Assembly: GCF_000721235.1 (NCBI RefSeq)
Contig: NZ_JOFH01000001.1
Coordinates: 372,001-436,000 of the forward strand
Direction: 5' to 3'
DNA from: Streptomyces olivaceus
GTDB taxonomy: Bacteria > Actinomycetota > Actinomycetes > Streptomycetales > Streptomycetaceae
DNA: 64,000 nucleotides
Shown: piece after piece, positions 9,724-17,921 of the stretch
Layout of the letters: each line of letters starts with the position of its first letter
Numbering within the stretch: the stretch's first letter is position 1
Notes under the pieces: generated by a model
The model's database searches: none
The model's input: the letters and a program-made list of their open reading frames with translations, nothing else
What the model was told of the DNA's origin: nothing
Translations under genes and position numbers: made by a program

Positions 9724-11214
9724 TCAGGCGCCGACCGGACGCGAGCCGGAGGGCGTGCGCAGGGGCGCGGCGAGCTCGGCCAGCGCGTGTTCCAACCCGT
9801 GCAGGTGGGCGAGCGCCGGTTCGGCGGCCCGCGGGCCGGCCGCGCGGGCGGGGACGGCGCCGCCGCCGGTGAGCGCCTCCACCGCGCTCTCCACCCGCCA
9901 GCAGGCCGCGGTCAGCCGCGCGTCGTGCGACGCCTCCGGGTCGGCGGCGACGGCGACCAGGCCCCGGATCTCCCGGGCGCAGTCGTCGAGCAGGCCCAGC
10001 ACCCGGCGGGCCCGCCGCCTGCGGCCGTACATCGGGTTCAGGGGATGCACGAGCGGCGCGACCGACAGCCGTACCCGGACCAGGAGTTGCTCCAGCTCAG
10101 CCACCCGCGGGCCCGGATCGGCGCCCTCGGTCCCGGCGAGGCGCGCGGCGGCCTCGGAGGTGCAGGCGTGCACGCAGCGCAGCGCGCGCTGGATCCAGGC
10201 GTCGGTGACGGCGTGCGTGGTGACGGGCAGGACGACGAGCACGGCGAGTGCGGCGCCGAGCGCCCCGACGCCGGTCTCGGCGAGCCGCAGGGCGAGCAGG
10301 CCGGGGCTGAGCACGTCCAGGAGGCCGTAGAGCAGCTCGGCGAGCAGGGTGACGCAGAGCATCATCCAGGTGTACGAGACGGCCGCGGTGTAGAAGATGC
10401 CGAAGACGCACGCGGCGGCGACGACCGCGGTGGGAACGGCGGCCCCGGCCAGCGGGACGGCGACGAGGAGGCCCAGGCCGATGCCGACGACCGTACCGAG
10501 GACCCGGCGGAATCCGCGGACCAGGGTCTCGCCCCGTGAGGCGGTGTTGACGAACACCCACCAGGCGGCGCCGACGGCCCAGTACCAGCGTTCGCCGGAC
10601 ACCAGCTGGCCCACGACCAGGGCGAAGCCGGCCCCCGCGGTGGCCTGGACGGCCTGGCGGGTGGTGATCCGGGCGAGCCCGCTGCCCGCGGGCGGTGCGG
10701 GAACGGCGGGGGCGGGCCGGCGGCGCTCGTAGCACCACAGGCCGAAGCGCACCGCGGCGGCGGCGGCCACCGACAGCAGGACCGCGGCGTACATCTCGGG
10801 GAGCCGCTCGGGGGTCGCGCGCAGGAACTGGGCGATGAAGAAGGTCATGAAGGCGAACACGCCGAGGCTGTGCCCCCGCGGGCCCCAGCGGCGCGCGTAC
10901 ACGCCCGCACCGACGACGGCGAGGAAGCCGAGGTCACGGGCGACGGGGTGGCCGTGCAGCGCGGCGGCGGCGGTGAGCACGGGGAGCCCGGCGACCGGCA
11001 GCAGCGCGGTGGTGACGGCCTGGCCGCGCACGGTGGCGTCGGTGACGGTGAACAGCGCGAGCAGGGCCGCGAGCCCGCCGGTGATCGCGCCCACCAGGGA
11101 AGTCCCGGCCAGCCCGCAGACCACGACGGCCAGCCCGATGCCGAGGACGGCCCGCGCGGCGAACCTCAGGCGCGACCGTCCAGGATCCGGGCTCACGAAC
11201 ACCTTCTTCAGCAC
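9724..11214 (-). CDS. FUSC-family integral membrane protein (aromatic acid exporter-like)
   Basis: A 496-residue membrane protein. The N-terminal half has about six hydrophobic segments (for example AVLGIGLAVVVCGLAG and AAVLLSVAAAAAVRFGL), and a second group starts near residue 195 (AVQATAGAGFALVVGQLV). The second group includes the FUSC-like block YWAVGAAWWVFVNT, RGETLVRGFRRVLGT. The last 150 residues are soluble and helical. The family is associated with efflux of aromatic carboxylic acids and other small organics. It is divergent from an Lrp/AsnC regulator, which might control it, but nothing in sequence proves that. Confidence 0.8.
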   Translation of the reverse strand: MLKKVFVSPDPGRSRLRFAARAVLGIGLAVVVCGLAGTSLVGAITGGLAALLALFTVTDATVRGQAVTTALLPVAGLPVLTAAAALHGHPVARDLGFLAVVGAGVYARRWGPRGHSLGVFAFMTFFIAQFLRATPERLPEMYAAVLLSVAAAAAVRFGLWCYERRRPAPAVPAPPAGSGLARITTRQAVQATAGAGFALVVGQLVSGERWYWAVGAAWWVFVNTASRGETLVRGFRRVLGTVVGIGLGLLVAVPLAGAAVPTAVVAAACVFGIFYTAAVSYTWMMLCVTLLAELLYGLLDVLSPGLLALRLAETGVGALGAALAVLVVLPVTTHAVTDAWIQRALRCVHACTSEAAARLAGTEGADPGPRVAELEQLLVRVRLSVAPLVHPLNPMYGRRRRARRVLGLLDDCAREIRGLVAVAADPEASHDARLTAACWRVESAVEALTGGGAVPARAAGPRAAEPALAHLHGLEHALAELAAPLRTPSGSRPVGA

Positions 11215-11364
11215 TGACTACCGCCCCCTCGTTCACGCATGGCACTGAATTTCGCCGCGTCTCACCGACCGGCACGAGAAAGGCGCCGCGGGGTCCGCAG
11301 CGCCATCGACTCGCCTATGGGAGCATCTTCGCCGCCAGTGGCTCAACAGGGCGCTGTGACTGTG

Positions 11365-11418
11365 GGCCATTGGTACAGTTTTCACCGCCCTCACGTGGCC
11401 GGTGAAGGGCCAATGGCC
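11365..11418. promoter_or_regulatory. inverted repeat in the FUSC / AsnC divergent region (candidate operator)
   Basis: GGCCATTGG at 11365-11373 is repeated exactly as CCAATGGCC at 11410-11418, the right arm covering one possible start codon (11413) of the Lrp/AsnC gene. The AT-richer stretch TTGGTACAGTTTTCACC lies between. Lrp/AsnC proteins commonly autoregulate from such sites; this is a candidate only. Confidence 0.3.
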
Positions 11419-11916
11419 GACGAAGGGAGCCGGGGCGCCATGGCGGTCGACGAGCTCGACACCCGCATCCTGCGGCTGCTCCTTGAGCAGCCGCGCACCA
11501 GCGTGCGCGAGTACGCCCGTCTCCTCGGGGTCGCCCGCGGCACGCTCCAGGCCCGGCTGGACCGGCTGGAGCGGGAGGGCGTGATCACCGGCACGGCTCC
11601 CTCCCTCTCCCCCGCCGCGCTGGGCCACCCGGTACTGGCCTTCGTGCACATCGAGGTCACGCAGGGGCACCTGGACGAGGTGGGCGAGGCGCTGGCCGGC
11701 GTGCCGGAGATCGTGGAGGCCTTCTCCATCACCGGCGGAGGCGACCTGCTCACCCGGGTCGTGGCCCGGGACAACGCGCACCTTGAGGACGTCGTCCAGA
11801 AGCTGATCAGTCTGCCGGGCGTGGTCCGCACCCGCAGCGAGGTGGTCCTGCGGGAGCGGGTGCCGAACCGGCTGCTCCCCCTCGTGGAGTCGATCGGGCG
11901 TTCGGTCCGCAGGTGA
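11413..11916 (+). CDS. Lrp/AsnC-family transcriptional regulator
   Basis: A 167-residue regulator with an N-terminal winged HTH (LDTRILRLLLEQPRTSVREY, then GVARGTLQARLDRLEREGVI) and a C-terminal RAM/ligand domain (VLAFVHIEVTQG, SITGGGDLLTRVVARD). Family members bind amino acids or related effectors and act as octamers. The alternative ATG at 11440 (MAVDELD) has a better-spaced GAAGGGAG and may be the true start, giving 158 residues. Its stop overlaps the HAD phosphatase start (GTGA at 11913). Confidence 0.9.
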   Translation: MADEGSRGAMAVDELDTRILRLLLEQPRTSVREYARLLGVARGTLQARLDRLEREGVITGTAPSLSPAALGHPVLAFVHIEVTQGHLDEVGEALAGVPEIVEAFSITGGGDLLTRVVARDNAHLEDVVQKLISLPGVVRTRSEVVLRERVPNRLLPLVESIGRSVRR

Positions 11917-12632
11917 TCCTTGGCATGCTGGACGCCATGAGCACGCTCGGCGGCATCTCGGTCATCTTCGATCTCGACGGAACGCTCGTGGACAGCGAGC
12001 CCCACTACTACGAGGCAGGTCGGCTCACCCTCGCCGAGTACGGCGTCCCCGACTTCAGCTGGGCCGACCACGAGGCGTACGTGGGCATCAGCACCCAGGA
12101 GACGGTCACCGACTGGAAGCGGCGGTACGCCCTGAGGGCGCCGGTGGAGGAACTGCTCGCGGTCAAGAACCGGCACTATCTGGAGCTGGCCCGCACCTCG
12201 GCCCGCGCGTACCCCCGGATGCAGGAGTTCGTCGAGCGGCTGGCGGGCGAGGGCGTTCCGCTGGCGGTGGCGTCGGGGTCGTCGGCCGAGGCCATCTCGA
12301 CGATCCTCGAACGCACCGGCCTGGCGGCGCAGTTGCGCACGGTCGTCTCGGCCGACGAGGTCGAGCGGGGCAAGCCCGCTCCCGACGTCTTCCTGGAGGC
12401 CGCCCGCCGGCTCGGGGCGGACCCGGCCGACTGCGTGGTGCTGGAGGACGCCGCTCCGGGGGCCGCCGCCGCGCACGCCGCGGGGATGCGGTGCATCGCG
12501 ATCCCGTACGTGGCGGCGCAGGCCGACGCCCCGGAGTTCACCACCGCGGAGCTGCTGGTGCGAGGCGGACAGGAGGAGTTCACCGCGCGGGCGGCGTACG
12601 ACTGGCTGGCGCGGACGGCCCGGGCCGACTGA
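11913..12632 (+). CDS. HAD-superfamily phosphatase (beta-phosphoglucomutase-like)
   Basis: A protein of up to 239 residues with the HAD motifs in order: FDLDGTLVDSEP with nucleophile Asp near residue 20, motif II AVASGSSAEA, the lysine in KPAPDVFLEAA, and motif IV CVVLEDAAPG. The four-helix cap between motifs I and II places it with subfamily IA sugar-phosphate phosphatases and phosphoglucomutases. GTG at 11913 overlaps the regulator's stop, but ATG at 11925 or 11937 (MSTLGG) are equally plausible starts. The substrate is unknown. Confidence 0.85.
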   Translation: MILGMLDAMSTLGGISVIFDLDGTLVDSEPHYYEAGRLTLAEYGVPDFSWADHEAYVGISTQETVTDWKRRYALRAPVEELLAVKNRHYLELARTSARAYPRMQEFVERLAGEGVPLAVASGSSAEAISTILERTGLAAQLRTVVSADEVERGKPAPDVFLEAARRLGADPADCVVLEDAAPGAAAAHAAGMRCIAIPYVAAQADAPEFTTAELLVRGGQEEFTARAAYDWLARTARAD

Positions 12633-12740
12633 AGGGCGGGGGAAGGTCGACTGATCAGTGGAGCCGGGCCGACTGAATGATGAGGCCGGGCCGACCGACC
12701 CGGGGGGGGCCGACCGAGCCGGGGCGGGCCGACCGACCGC
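12619..12740. repeat. degenerate tandem GGGCCGACtga/cGA repeat
   Basis: From the end of the HAD gene, the unit GCCGGGCCGAC followed by TGA or CGA recurs at irregular spacing of roughly 18-26 nt, at least five times. The first copy is inside the coding sequence (last codons CGGGCCGACTGA). Copies downstream therefore look like duplications of the gene's own 3' end. Confidence 0.55.
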
Positions 12741-12835
12741 CGTACCGGACGAATTTTTACCGAACGAGGTGATCAGAGCGCCGTCCGCGTCCGTACCCCC
12801 TGGTGTCCGAGCATGTCATCGCCCCAGGAGGCACG

Positions 12836-13576
12836 ATGCGCATCACGCGCACCACGGCAGGGACCGCCTTCGTGGCCGGTGCCCTGGTCCTCACCCTCAC
12901 CGCGCTCGCCTACCCGACCATGCTCGGGATGCAGAACTCGGGCAGTGACCAGGCCCGGGTCGTCACGAACACGCGGTACGGGCCGCTCACCGAGCAGGAC
13001 CGGGACTTCGTGGTGAAGGTGCGTGCCGCGGGCCTGTGGGAGCACCCGCTGGGGCTGATGGCCATCGAGCGGGGAACGACACCGGAGATGAAGGAGGCCG
13101 GTGAGCACCTGGTCGTCGGCCACTCCCGGCTGGACGCGACCTGCCGCAAGATCGCGCCCGAGCTGGGCATCACCCTGCCCAACCTGGCCTCGCCCCAGCA
13201 GCAGCAGTTCGTGTCGACCGTGAACGGGACCACGGGCAAGCAGTTCGACACCACGGCGGTCAACATCATGCGGATCACGCACGGCCAGATCTTCCCGGCC
13301 ATCGCCAACATCCGCGCCAACACCAAGAACTCCCTGGTGCGGCAGCTGGCCGACCAGGCCAACGACACCGTCCTCGACCACATCACCGTGCTGGAGAAGA
13401 CCGGGCTGGTCAATTTCGACCAGGTCAACTTCCAGCAGACGGCTCCGCCGAACCTGCCCCAGGTGCAGCTCACGCCCCCGGCTCCGCAGCCGGGCGAGCC
13501 GGTGCTCTCGCTGACCGCGCCGCCCGGGCTGGACGTCAACACCTCGACGCCGACACCGACTCCGGCCGCCGACTGA
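12836..13576 (+). CDS. exported DUF4142 protein
   Basis: A 246-residue protein with a strong CAGGAGG before the ATG. The N terminus MRITRTTAGTAFVAGALVLTL and following residues form a signal peptide or membrane anchor. The rest matches the helical DUF4142 fold: LTEQDRDFVVKVRAAGLWE, an EAGEHLVVGHSRLD helix and a closing DHITVLEKTGLV. The last 45 residues are Pro/Thr-rich and disordered, suggesting a wall-spanning tail. The function of DUF4142 proteins is not established. It is monocistronic, converging on the LysR-domain gene. Confidence 0.8.
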   Translation: MRITRTTAGTAFVAGALVLTLTALAYPTMLGMQNSGSDQARVVTNTRYGPLTEQDRDFVVKVRAAGLWEHPLGLMAIERGTTPEMKEAGEHLVVGHSRLDATCRKIAPELGITLPNLASPQQQQFVSTVNGTTGKQFDTTAVNIMRITHGQIFPAIANIRANTKNSLVRQLADQANDTVLDHITVLEKTGLVNFDQVNFQQTAPPNLPQVQLTPPAPQPGEPVLSLTAPPGLDVNTSTPTPTPAAD

Positions 13577-13677
13577 CGCGCGAGGGCACGGGGCCGCGGG
13601 GCGGCAGGGTGACGCGGGGCGGCAGGGGTGCGGGCACGGGGCCGCGGCGGACCGCGGTCCGGCGCCGGGCCGCGGGA

Positions 13678-14478
13678 TCAGTGCCGGCGGGACCTGCCGC
13701 CGCGCCCGCCGCCGCCCCTGCCCTTGCCGCCGCCCCCTCCGCTTCCGCCCCTGCGGTTGCCGCCTGTGCCCGACCGCGCGCCCCCGGTCTGCTTCCCGGG
13801 CGCCGGTTTGCGCCTGGCCCCGGCCCCCTCGGTGCGCCCGCCCTTGGAACGCGGCGGTTCCGGCTGCCGGCCCCGGGTGCTGTTGACGGTGCGCCCCCGG
13901 ACGATGCCGATCAGGTCCTCGACACGGTCCGTGTGCGCGTCCTCCCGCCAGGACAGTGCCACGCCGGACTGCGGGGCGTCCGTGACCGTCCGGTGGGTGA
14001 GGTCCTTGCGGTGGTTCAGCCGGGCGAGCGACAGCGGGACGAGCAGGACGCCGATGCCGGCCGCCACCAGTTCGACGGCGTCCGCGGTGGTGGCCGGACG
14101 CTCCGACGCGGGGCGGCCCGGGAGGCGCTCGGTCCAGCCGAGGACGTCGTCCAGGGGATGCAGGACGATCTCGTCGGCCAGGTCCTCGACACTCACCTCG
14201 TCGGCCGCGGTGACGAGGTGGTCCTTGGGGACCACGACGACCGTCGTCTCGGTGTAGAGCGGGATGGCGCTCAGAACGGTGCGGTCGACGGGCAGTCGCA
14301 CCAGCCCGGCGTCGGCGTCGCCGCCCAGCAGAGTCTCACCCGCCCGGGCGGCGGGGACCTGGGTCGGGGAGAGCGGGACGTCCGGCAGCCGCTCGTTCCA
14401 GATGCGCACCCATTTGTCGGGCGTCACCCCCGGGACGTACGCGAGCCGGAACGGAGGGTGGTCCTGCGAGCCTGTCAC
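13678..14478 (-). CDS. stand-alone LysR-type substrate-binding domain with Gly/Arg-rich tail
   Basis: A 266-residue protein that begins directly with the effector domain of LysR regulators (FRLAYVPGVTPDKWVRIWNE, then DAGLVRLPVDR, ETTVVVVPKDHLV and AAGIGVLLVPLSLARL). The N-terminal winged HTH of a full LysR protein is absent: upstream of the ATG the sequence runs straight into the divergent DUF5997 gene. From about residue 205 the chain becomes a basic, Gly-rich tail (RRGGSGGGGG, GRGGGGRGGRSRRH) like nucleic-acid-binding RGG regions. The role is unknown; it may sense a small molecule with or for the DUF5997 partner. Confidence 0.8.
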   Translation of the reverse strand: MTGSQDHPPFRLAYVPGVTPDKWVRIWNERLPDVPLSPTQVPAARAGETLLGGDADAGLVRLPVDRTVLSAIPLYTETTVVVVPKDHLVTAADEVSVEDLADEIVLHPLDDVLGWTERLPGRPASERPATTADAVELVAAGIGVLLVPLSLARLNHRKDLTHRTVTDAPQSGVALSWREDAHTDRVEDLIGIVRGRTVNSTRGRQPEPPRSKGGRTEGAGARRKPAPGKQTGGARSGTGGNRRGGSGGGGGKGRGGGGRGGRSRRH

Positions 14479-14534
14479 CCGGCCAGGTTACCGGGCGTGG
14501 TCGGGACCGCTCACCCGCTCGATACCCTTGCTCC

Positions 14535-14942
14535 ATGACGTCGCACCAGAACACCCAGTCCATGAAGCCCGCGACCGCGGCGAAGAAGCTGGGTGTGTAC
14601 CTCGAGGCCACACCCGCCGAGTTCCGGGAGGGCGTCGTCACACGCGCCGAGCTGAACGCGCTCCAGACCGACCCGCCCGCGTGGCTGCGCGATCTGCGGC
14701 GCGACGGCCCGCACCCGCGCCCGGTCGTGGCGGCCAGGCTCGGCGTCTCCATCGCCGGGCTGCACCGGGGCGGGGTCGCCGAGCCGCTCACCACGGAGCA
14801 GATCGACGCGCTCAGGCAGGAGCGCCCCGAGTGGCTGGAGCGGGAGCAGGCCGTGCAGGCCGACGTCCGCAAGGAGGCGGCCCGGGTGCAGCAGCTGCAC
14901 ACCGAACGCGCGGAGCGGGCCACCCGCGCGGAGCGCGACTGA
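14535..14942 (+). CDS. DUF5997 family protein
   Basis: A 135-residue protein recognised by MKPATAAKKLGVYLEATPAEF, ARLGVSIAGLHRGGV and ITxEQIDAL-like segments. The first block resembles a small helix-turn-helix and the C terminus (REQAVQADVRKEAARVQQLH) is a charged helix. No function is established. It diverges from the LysR-type effector-domain gene across only 56 nt, an arrangement I believe recurs in actinobacteria, so the two may act together, possibly as the DNA-binding and sensing halves of one system (inference). Confidence 0.8.
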   Translation: MTSHQNTQSMKPATAAKKLGVYLEATPAEFREGVVTRAELNALQTDPPAWLRDLRRDGPHPRPVVAARLGVSIAGLHRGGVAEPLTTEQIDALRQERPEWLEREQAVQADVRKEAARVQQLHTERAERATRAERD

Positions 14943-14962
14943 CCCAGGGGGCGTCCGGGCGG

Positions 14963-15454
14963 TCACTCCTGCGCCTTCTGCTCCCTCGCGGTCCACGCGT
15001 ACTGCAGCCAGTCCGACACCACGACCGCGCTGAGCCCCGCGGCGAGCAGCCGTCCGGCCCGGGGGGCGACGGCGTAGGTGCCGACCAGGCCGCCGGCCAC
15101 CCAGGCGGAGGTGCAGAAGGGGCAGGAGACCAGATCGCCGACGGCGCGGCGCAGGCCCGTGCCGCGCGGGGCGTCCATCACCTCGCTGCCCTCGCCCTCG
15201 CCCTCGCGGCGGGTGAACGGCGCCCGCAGGAAGCTGGTGACCTTGTCCTTGGTCAGCAGCCGGGAGGCCTTGAACGTCGCCACGCCCAGCAGGGCGACGT
15301 CCCAGGGCGGCACGGTGTCGGGCAGACGCAGCCCGCGCCGCAGCGCCGTGGCCGCGAACACGCCGGCTCCGGTCGCGAAGGTCGCCGCGAGCGCCGCGTA
15401 TCCGCCGAGCGGGTTGTCCTCCCCGCCGCCGTAGCGCTGATCGACGTCCGTCAT
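14963..15454 (-). CDS. DUF1360 family membrane protein
   Basis: A 163-residue protein with about three hydrophobic segments (YAALAATFATGAGVFAATAL, DVALLGVATFKASRLL, and AWVAGGLVGTYAVAP). It contains the DUF1360 hallmarks ASRLLTKDKVTSFLRAPF and a VGDLVSCPFCTSAW motif with a Cys-Pro-Phe-Cys pair that could be redox-active or metal-binding. The ATG at 15454 follows GAGGAGG, which rules out the longer upstream frame. Function is unknown. It converges on DUF5997 with a 20-nt gap. Confidence 0.8.
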   Translation of the reverse strand: MTDVDQRYGGGEDNPLGGYAALAATFATGAGVFAATALRRGLRLPDTVPPWDVALLGVATFKASRLLTKDKVTSFLRAPFTRREGEGEGSEVMDAPRGTGLRRAVGDLVSCPFCTSAWVAGGLVGTYAVAPRAGRLLAAGLSAVVVSDWLQYAWTAREQKAQE

Positions 15455-15565
15455 GGCTTGCCTCCTCGGATGGCCCTCGCTGGGGACCGGGCCCGGGTGC
15501 CCTGTTCGCGCCGTCCGCAACGCGCCGGGGGCGCCGCTCGGCCGGGCGGTTCGCCGAAGAGCTCG

Positions 15566-15617
15566 GCGCCGCCTCCCCGCGCCACCTCCCCGCGCCACCT
15601 CCCTGCGCCGCCTTCTG
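15566..15617. repeat. 13-bp tandem repeat, four copies
   Basis: Four contiguous 13-bp units (GCGCCGCCTCCCC, GCGCCACCTCCCC, GCGCCACCTCCCT, GCGCCGCCTTCTG) lie upstream of the DUF1360 gene and downstream of the glycosyltransferase gene in a 249-nt intergenic stretch. The two inner copies differ at one base. No gene is seen in the stretch. Confidence 0.8.
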
Positions 15618-15703
15618 CACCGCTTCCGGCCGTGCCCGGGTGCTCCTCCCCTCCGGCCCTCCGGTGGGAGAACGGGCGCCGTCCCCGGGTCGCGGCGCGG
15701 TCC

Positions 15704-16888
15704 TCAGCGCCGGCCGTGCGCAGTGCGGACGGCGTCGGTCACGCGGGTCAGGGCGTCGTCCGTGAACAGCGCGCGTCCGGCGGCGATCCGCTCCCGGCGC
15801 CGCGGGCCCGGCGCGGTGAGCCCTCGCAACGCGTCGAGCAGCGCGGACTCGTCCTCGGCGAGGTCCGACAGGCCCAGCTCGGCCATCCGCCGGACACCGT
15901 CCGCGCCGTGGCCGGGGATGGGACGGTGCCCCACGACGGGCAGCCCGGCCGCGAGCGCCTGTACAGCGGTCTGGCCTGCGGCGTTGTCGACCAGGGCGTG
16001 TGCGGCCTGCAGCAGTCCCGGCATGTCCCTCACCCAGCCCAGCGCGAGGACGCCCCGGGCGCGGGCCAGCGTGCGGCGCAGCCGCCGGTTGCCCCCGCAG
16101 AGCACGACGGGCAGGAAACCGTGTCCGGCGAGGAGCCGGACGGTGGCTGCCAGACGGGAGCCAACCCCCCAGGCCCCGGCGGACAGCACGACCGCCGGCC
16201 GTCCGGGACCGAGCCGGTCGAAGAGCTCCCGCCACCGGGCCGCTCCGGGGGCGTCGGTGAGGAACTGCGGGGGCACGACCGGGCCGCAGGTCCCCGCGGG
16301 CGTGCCGGTGCCCTCGCGCACCGCGCGCGCGGCGTCCTCGGTGAGGCACAGGCAGTGGTCGTTGCCGGGGTGGAGCCACTGCCGGTGGACCTCGAAGTCG
16401 ATCACGAGGACGACGCCGGGCACCGGGAGCAGGCCGCGGGCCCGCAGATGCCCGGTCAGTTGAGCGCCGAGGTGGAACACGGGCACGACGACGTCGGCGT
16501 CCGTGCGCCGGACCAGTTCGAGCAGCCGCCCGCCGGCCAGCCGGGCCAGGGGCGTGCCGCCGGGCCTGCGCCCGGGGCCCGGGCGCAGGAAGAGGCGGTA
16601 CAGGGCCGCGTAGGCCCAGGGGAAGTGGCGCACGGACCCCCGGTAGAAGCGCCGCAGGGCACCGCCGAGGCCGTACGGCAGCAGTTCCAGGATGTCGACG
16701 ATCAGGGCGTCGCCGCCCCGATCCCGGGCCCGGCGGGCCAGTTCGGCGGCGACCGCGTCGTGGCCCGCGCCCATGCTCGCGCTGACCACCAGCAGACGTC
16801 CGACGTCTCCGGGGACCTGCCGGGGAGCCACCCGGCGGGGAGCGGACGGGGCGGCTTCCGGACCGGCTGACGAGCTGCGGGAACGCAC
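15704..16888 (-). CDS. glycosyltransferase, MGDG synthase / MurG-like (GT28 type)
   Basis: A 394-residue GT-B enzyme. The N-terminal VVSASMGAGHDAVAAELARR is typical of galactosyldiacylglycerol synthase-like transferases, which recognise lipid acceptors. The C-terminal donor domain has VVLSAGAWGVGS and the sugar-nucleotide block LVDNAAGQTAVQALAAGLPV. About 30 Ala/Pro/Ser-rich residues precede the domain. It probably glycosylates a membrane lipid, with unknown acceptor and donor. It is divergent from the SDR gene at 17051. Confidence 0.8.
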   Translation of the reverse strand: MRSRSSSAGPEAAPSAPRRVAPRQVPGDVGRLLVVSASMGAGHDAVAAELARRARDRGGDALIVDILELLPYGLGGALRRFYRGSVRHFPWAYAALYRLFLRPGPGRRPGGTPLARLAGGRLLELVRRTDADVVVPVFHLGAQLTGHLRARGLLPVPGVVLVIDFEVHRQWLHPGNDHCLCLTEDAARAVREGTGTPAGTCGPVVPPQFLTDAPGAARWRELFDRLGPGRPAVVLSAGAWGVGSRLAATVRLLAGHGFLPVVLCGGNRRLRRTLARARGVLALGWVRDMPGLLQAAHALVDNAAGQTAVQALAAGLPVVGHRPIPGHGADGVRRMAELGLSDLAEDESALLDALRGLTAPGPRRRERIAAGRALFTDDALTRVTDAVRTAHGRR

Positions 16889-17050
16889 GGCGGTTCAGGT
16901 TGCCCGCCCGAAGGTCCTCAAACCATCACATAAGGGTGCGTTTCGGGCGCTCCGCCCGGGATACTCCGTGACCGCCCGTCCGGCCGGACGCCGGAGCCCG
17001 ACCGCGCGGTCGGCCGCTCCCGGTGCCCGCCCCGAGCCAAGGTGGTCTCC

Positions 17051-17905
17051 ATGGCCCATGCGTTCTCCCGCCCCCGGTCCGCTGCCGGGCCGCAGGTCGT
17101 CGCTCCCGACGCGGACCGTGCGAGGTCCCGCCGGCCGCCCGGCGGGGCCCGGGACACACGGACCCGCACGGCGCTGGTGACGGGGGCGTCCTCCGGCATC
17201 GGCGCGGCCGTGGCCCGCCGCCTGGAGGAGGAGGGAGGCTGGCGGCTGGTGCTGACCGGACGCGACCCGGTGCGGCTGCGCGAGGTCGCCCAGGACACGC
17301 GGGCCACGGCGTTCGCCGCGGACCTCACCCTGCCCGGTGCCGACCGGCAGCTCACCGATTTCACGCTGGCCACGACCGGCCGGGTCGACCTCCTGGTGGC
17401 CGGGGCCGGGGTCGGCTGGGCCGGGGAGTTCCTGGACATGCCGCCGCGCGCGGTCGACGAGGTGCTCGACGTCAACGTGCTGGCGACGTTGCGGCTGGTG
17501 CGATCGGTGCTGCCGGGGATGGTGCGGGCGGGTTCGGGACGGGTGGTCCTCATCGGCTCGCTGGCGGGCAGCGTCGCGGTGCGCGACGAGGCCGTCTACT
17601 CCGCCGCCAAGGCCGCCGTCGGCACCTTCGCGGACGCGCTGCGCTACGAACTGCGGGGCACCGGCGTGGGGGTCACCCATGTGGTGCCGGGAGTCGTCGA
17701 CACCCCGTTCTTCGAGCGCCGCGGTGCTCCCTACAAACGGTCCAGGCCGCGCCCGGTGCCTCCCGAGCGGGTGGCCGAGGCGGTACGGGTCGCGGTGGCG
17801 CGGGGCCGCGACGAGGTGTACGTGCCCTCGTGGCTGCGCCTTCCGTGCCGGGTGCGGGGCGCGGCTCCCGGGCTGTACCGGCGGCTGGCCGCGCGGTTCG
17901 GATGA
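17051..17905 (+). CDS. short-chain dehydrogenase/reductase
   Basis: A 284-residue SDR. The cofactor motif ALVTGASSGIGAA follows a 40-residue N-terminal extension, then comes a NAG-equivalent VAGAG, then the catalytic Ser in VVLIGSLAG and YSAAKAA carrying the Tyr and Lys. The C terminus (RVRGAAPGLYRRLAARFG) resembles lipid-associated SDRs. AAGGTGG precedes the ATG at 17051. It begins a same-strand run with a transporter, a deacetylase and a GH15 enzyme, so a shared cell-envelope role is possible but unproven. Confidence 0.85.
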   Translation: MAHAFSRPRSAAGPQVVAPDADRARSRRPPGGARDTRTRTALVTGASSGIGAAVARRLEEEGGWRLVLTGRDPVRLREVAQDTRATAFAADLTLPGADRQLTDFTLATTGRVDLLVAGAGVGWAGEFLDMPPRAVDEVLDVNVLATLRLVRSVLPGMVRAGSGRVVLIGSLAGSVAVRDEAVYSAAKAAVGTFADALRYELRGTGVGVTHVVPGVVDTPFFERRGAPYKRSRPRPVPPERVAEAVRVAVARGRDEVYVPSWLRLPCRVRGAAPGLYRRLAARFG

Positions 17906-17921
17906 CCGGGAGCGCGCGGGG

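Noticed and set aside
13577..13677. Direct repeat of GGCACGGGGCCGCGG as a possible attachment site
   Set aside because: Two short GC-only copies with no integrase or mobile gene nearby; this is expected by chance at such composition.
15566..15617. CRISPR-like array
   Set aside because: The units are contiguous 13-mers without spacers, so this is a plain tandem repeat.
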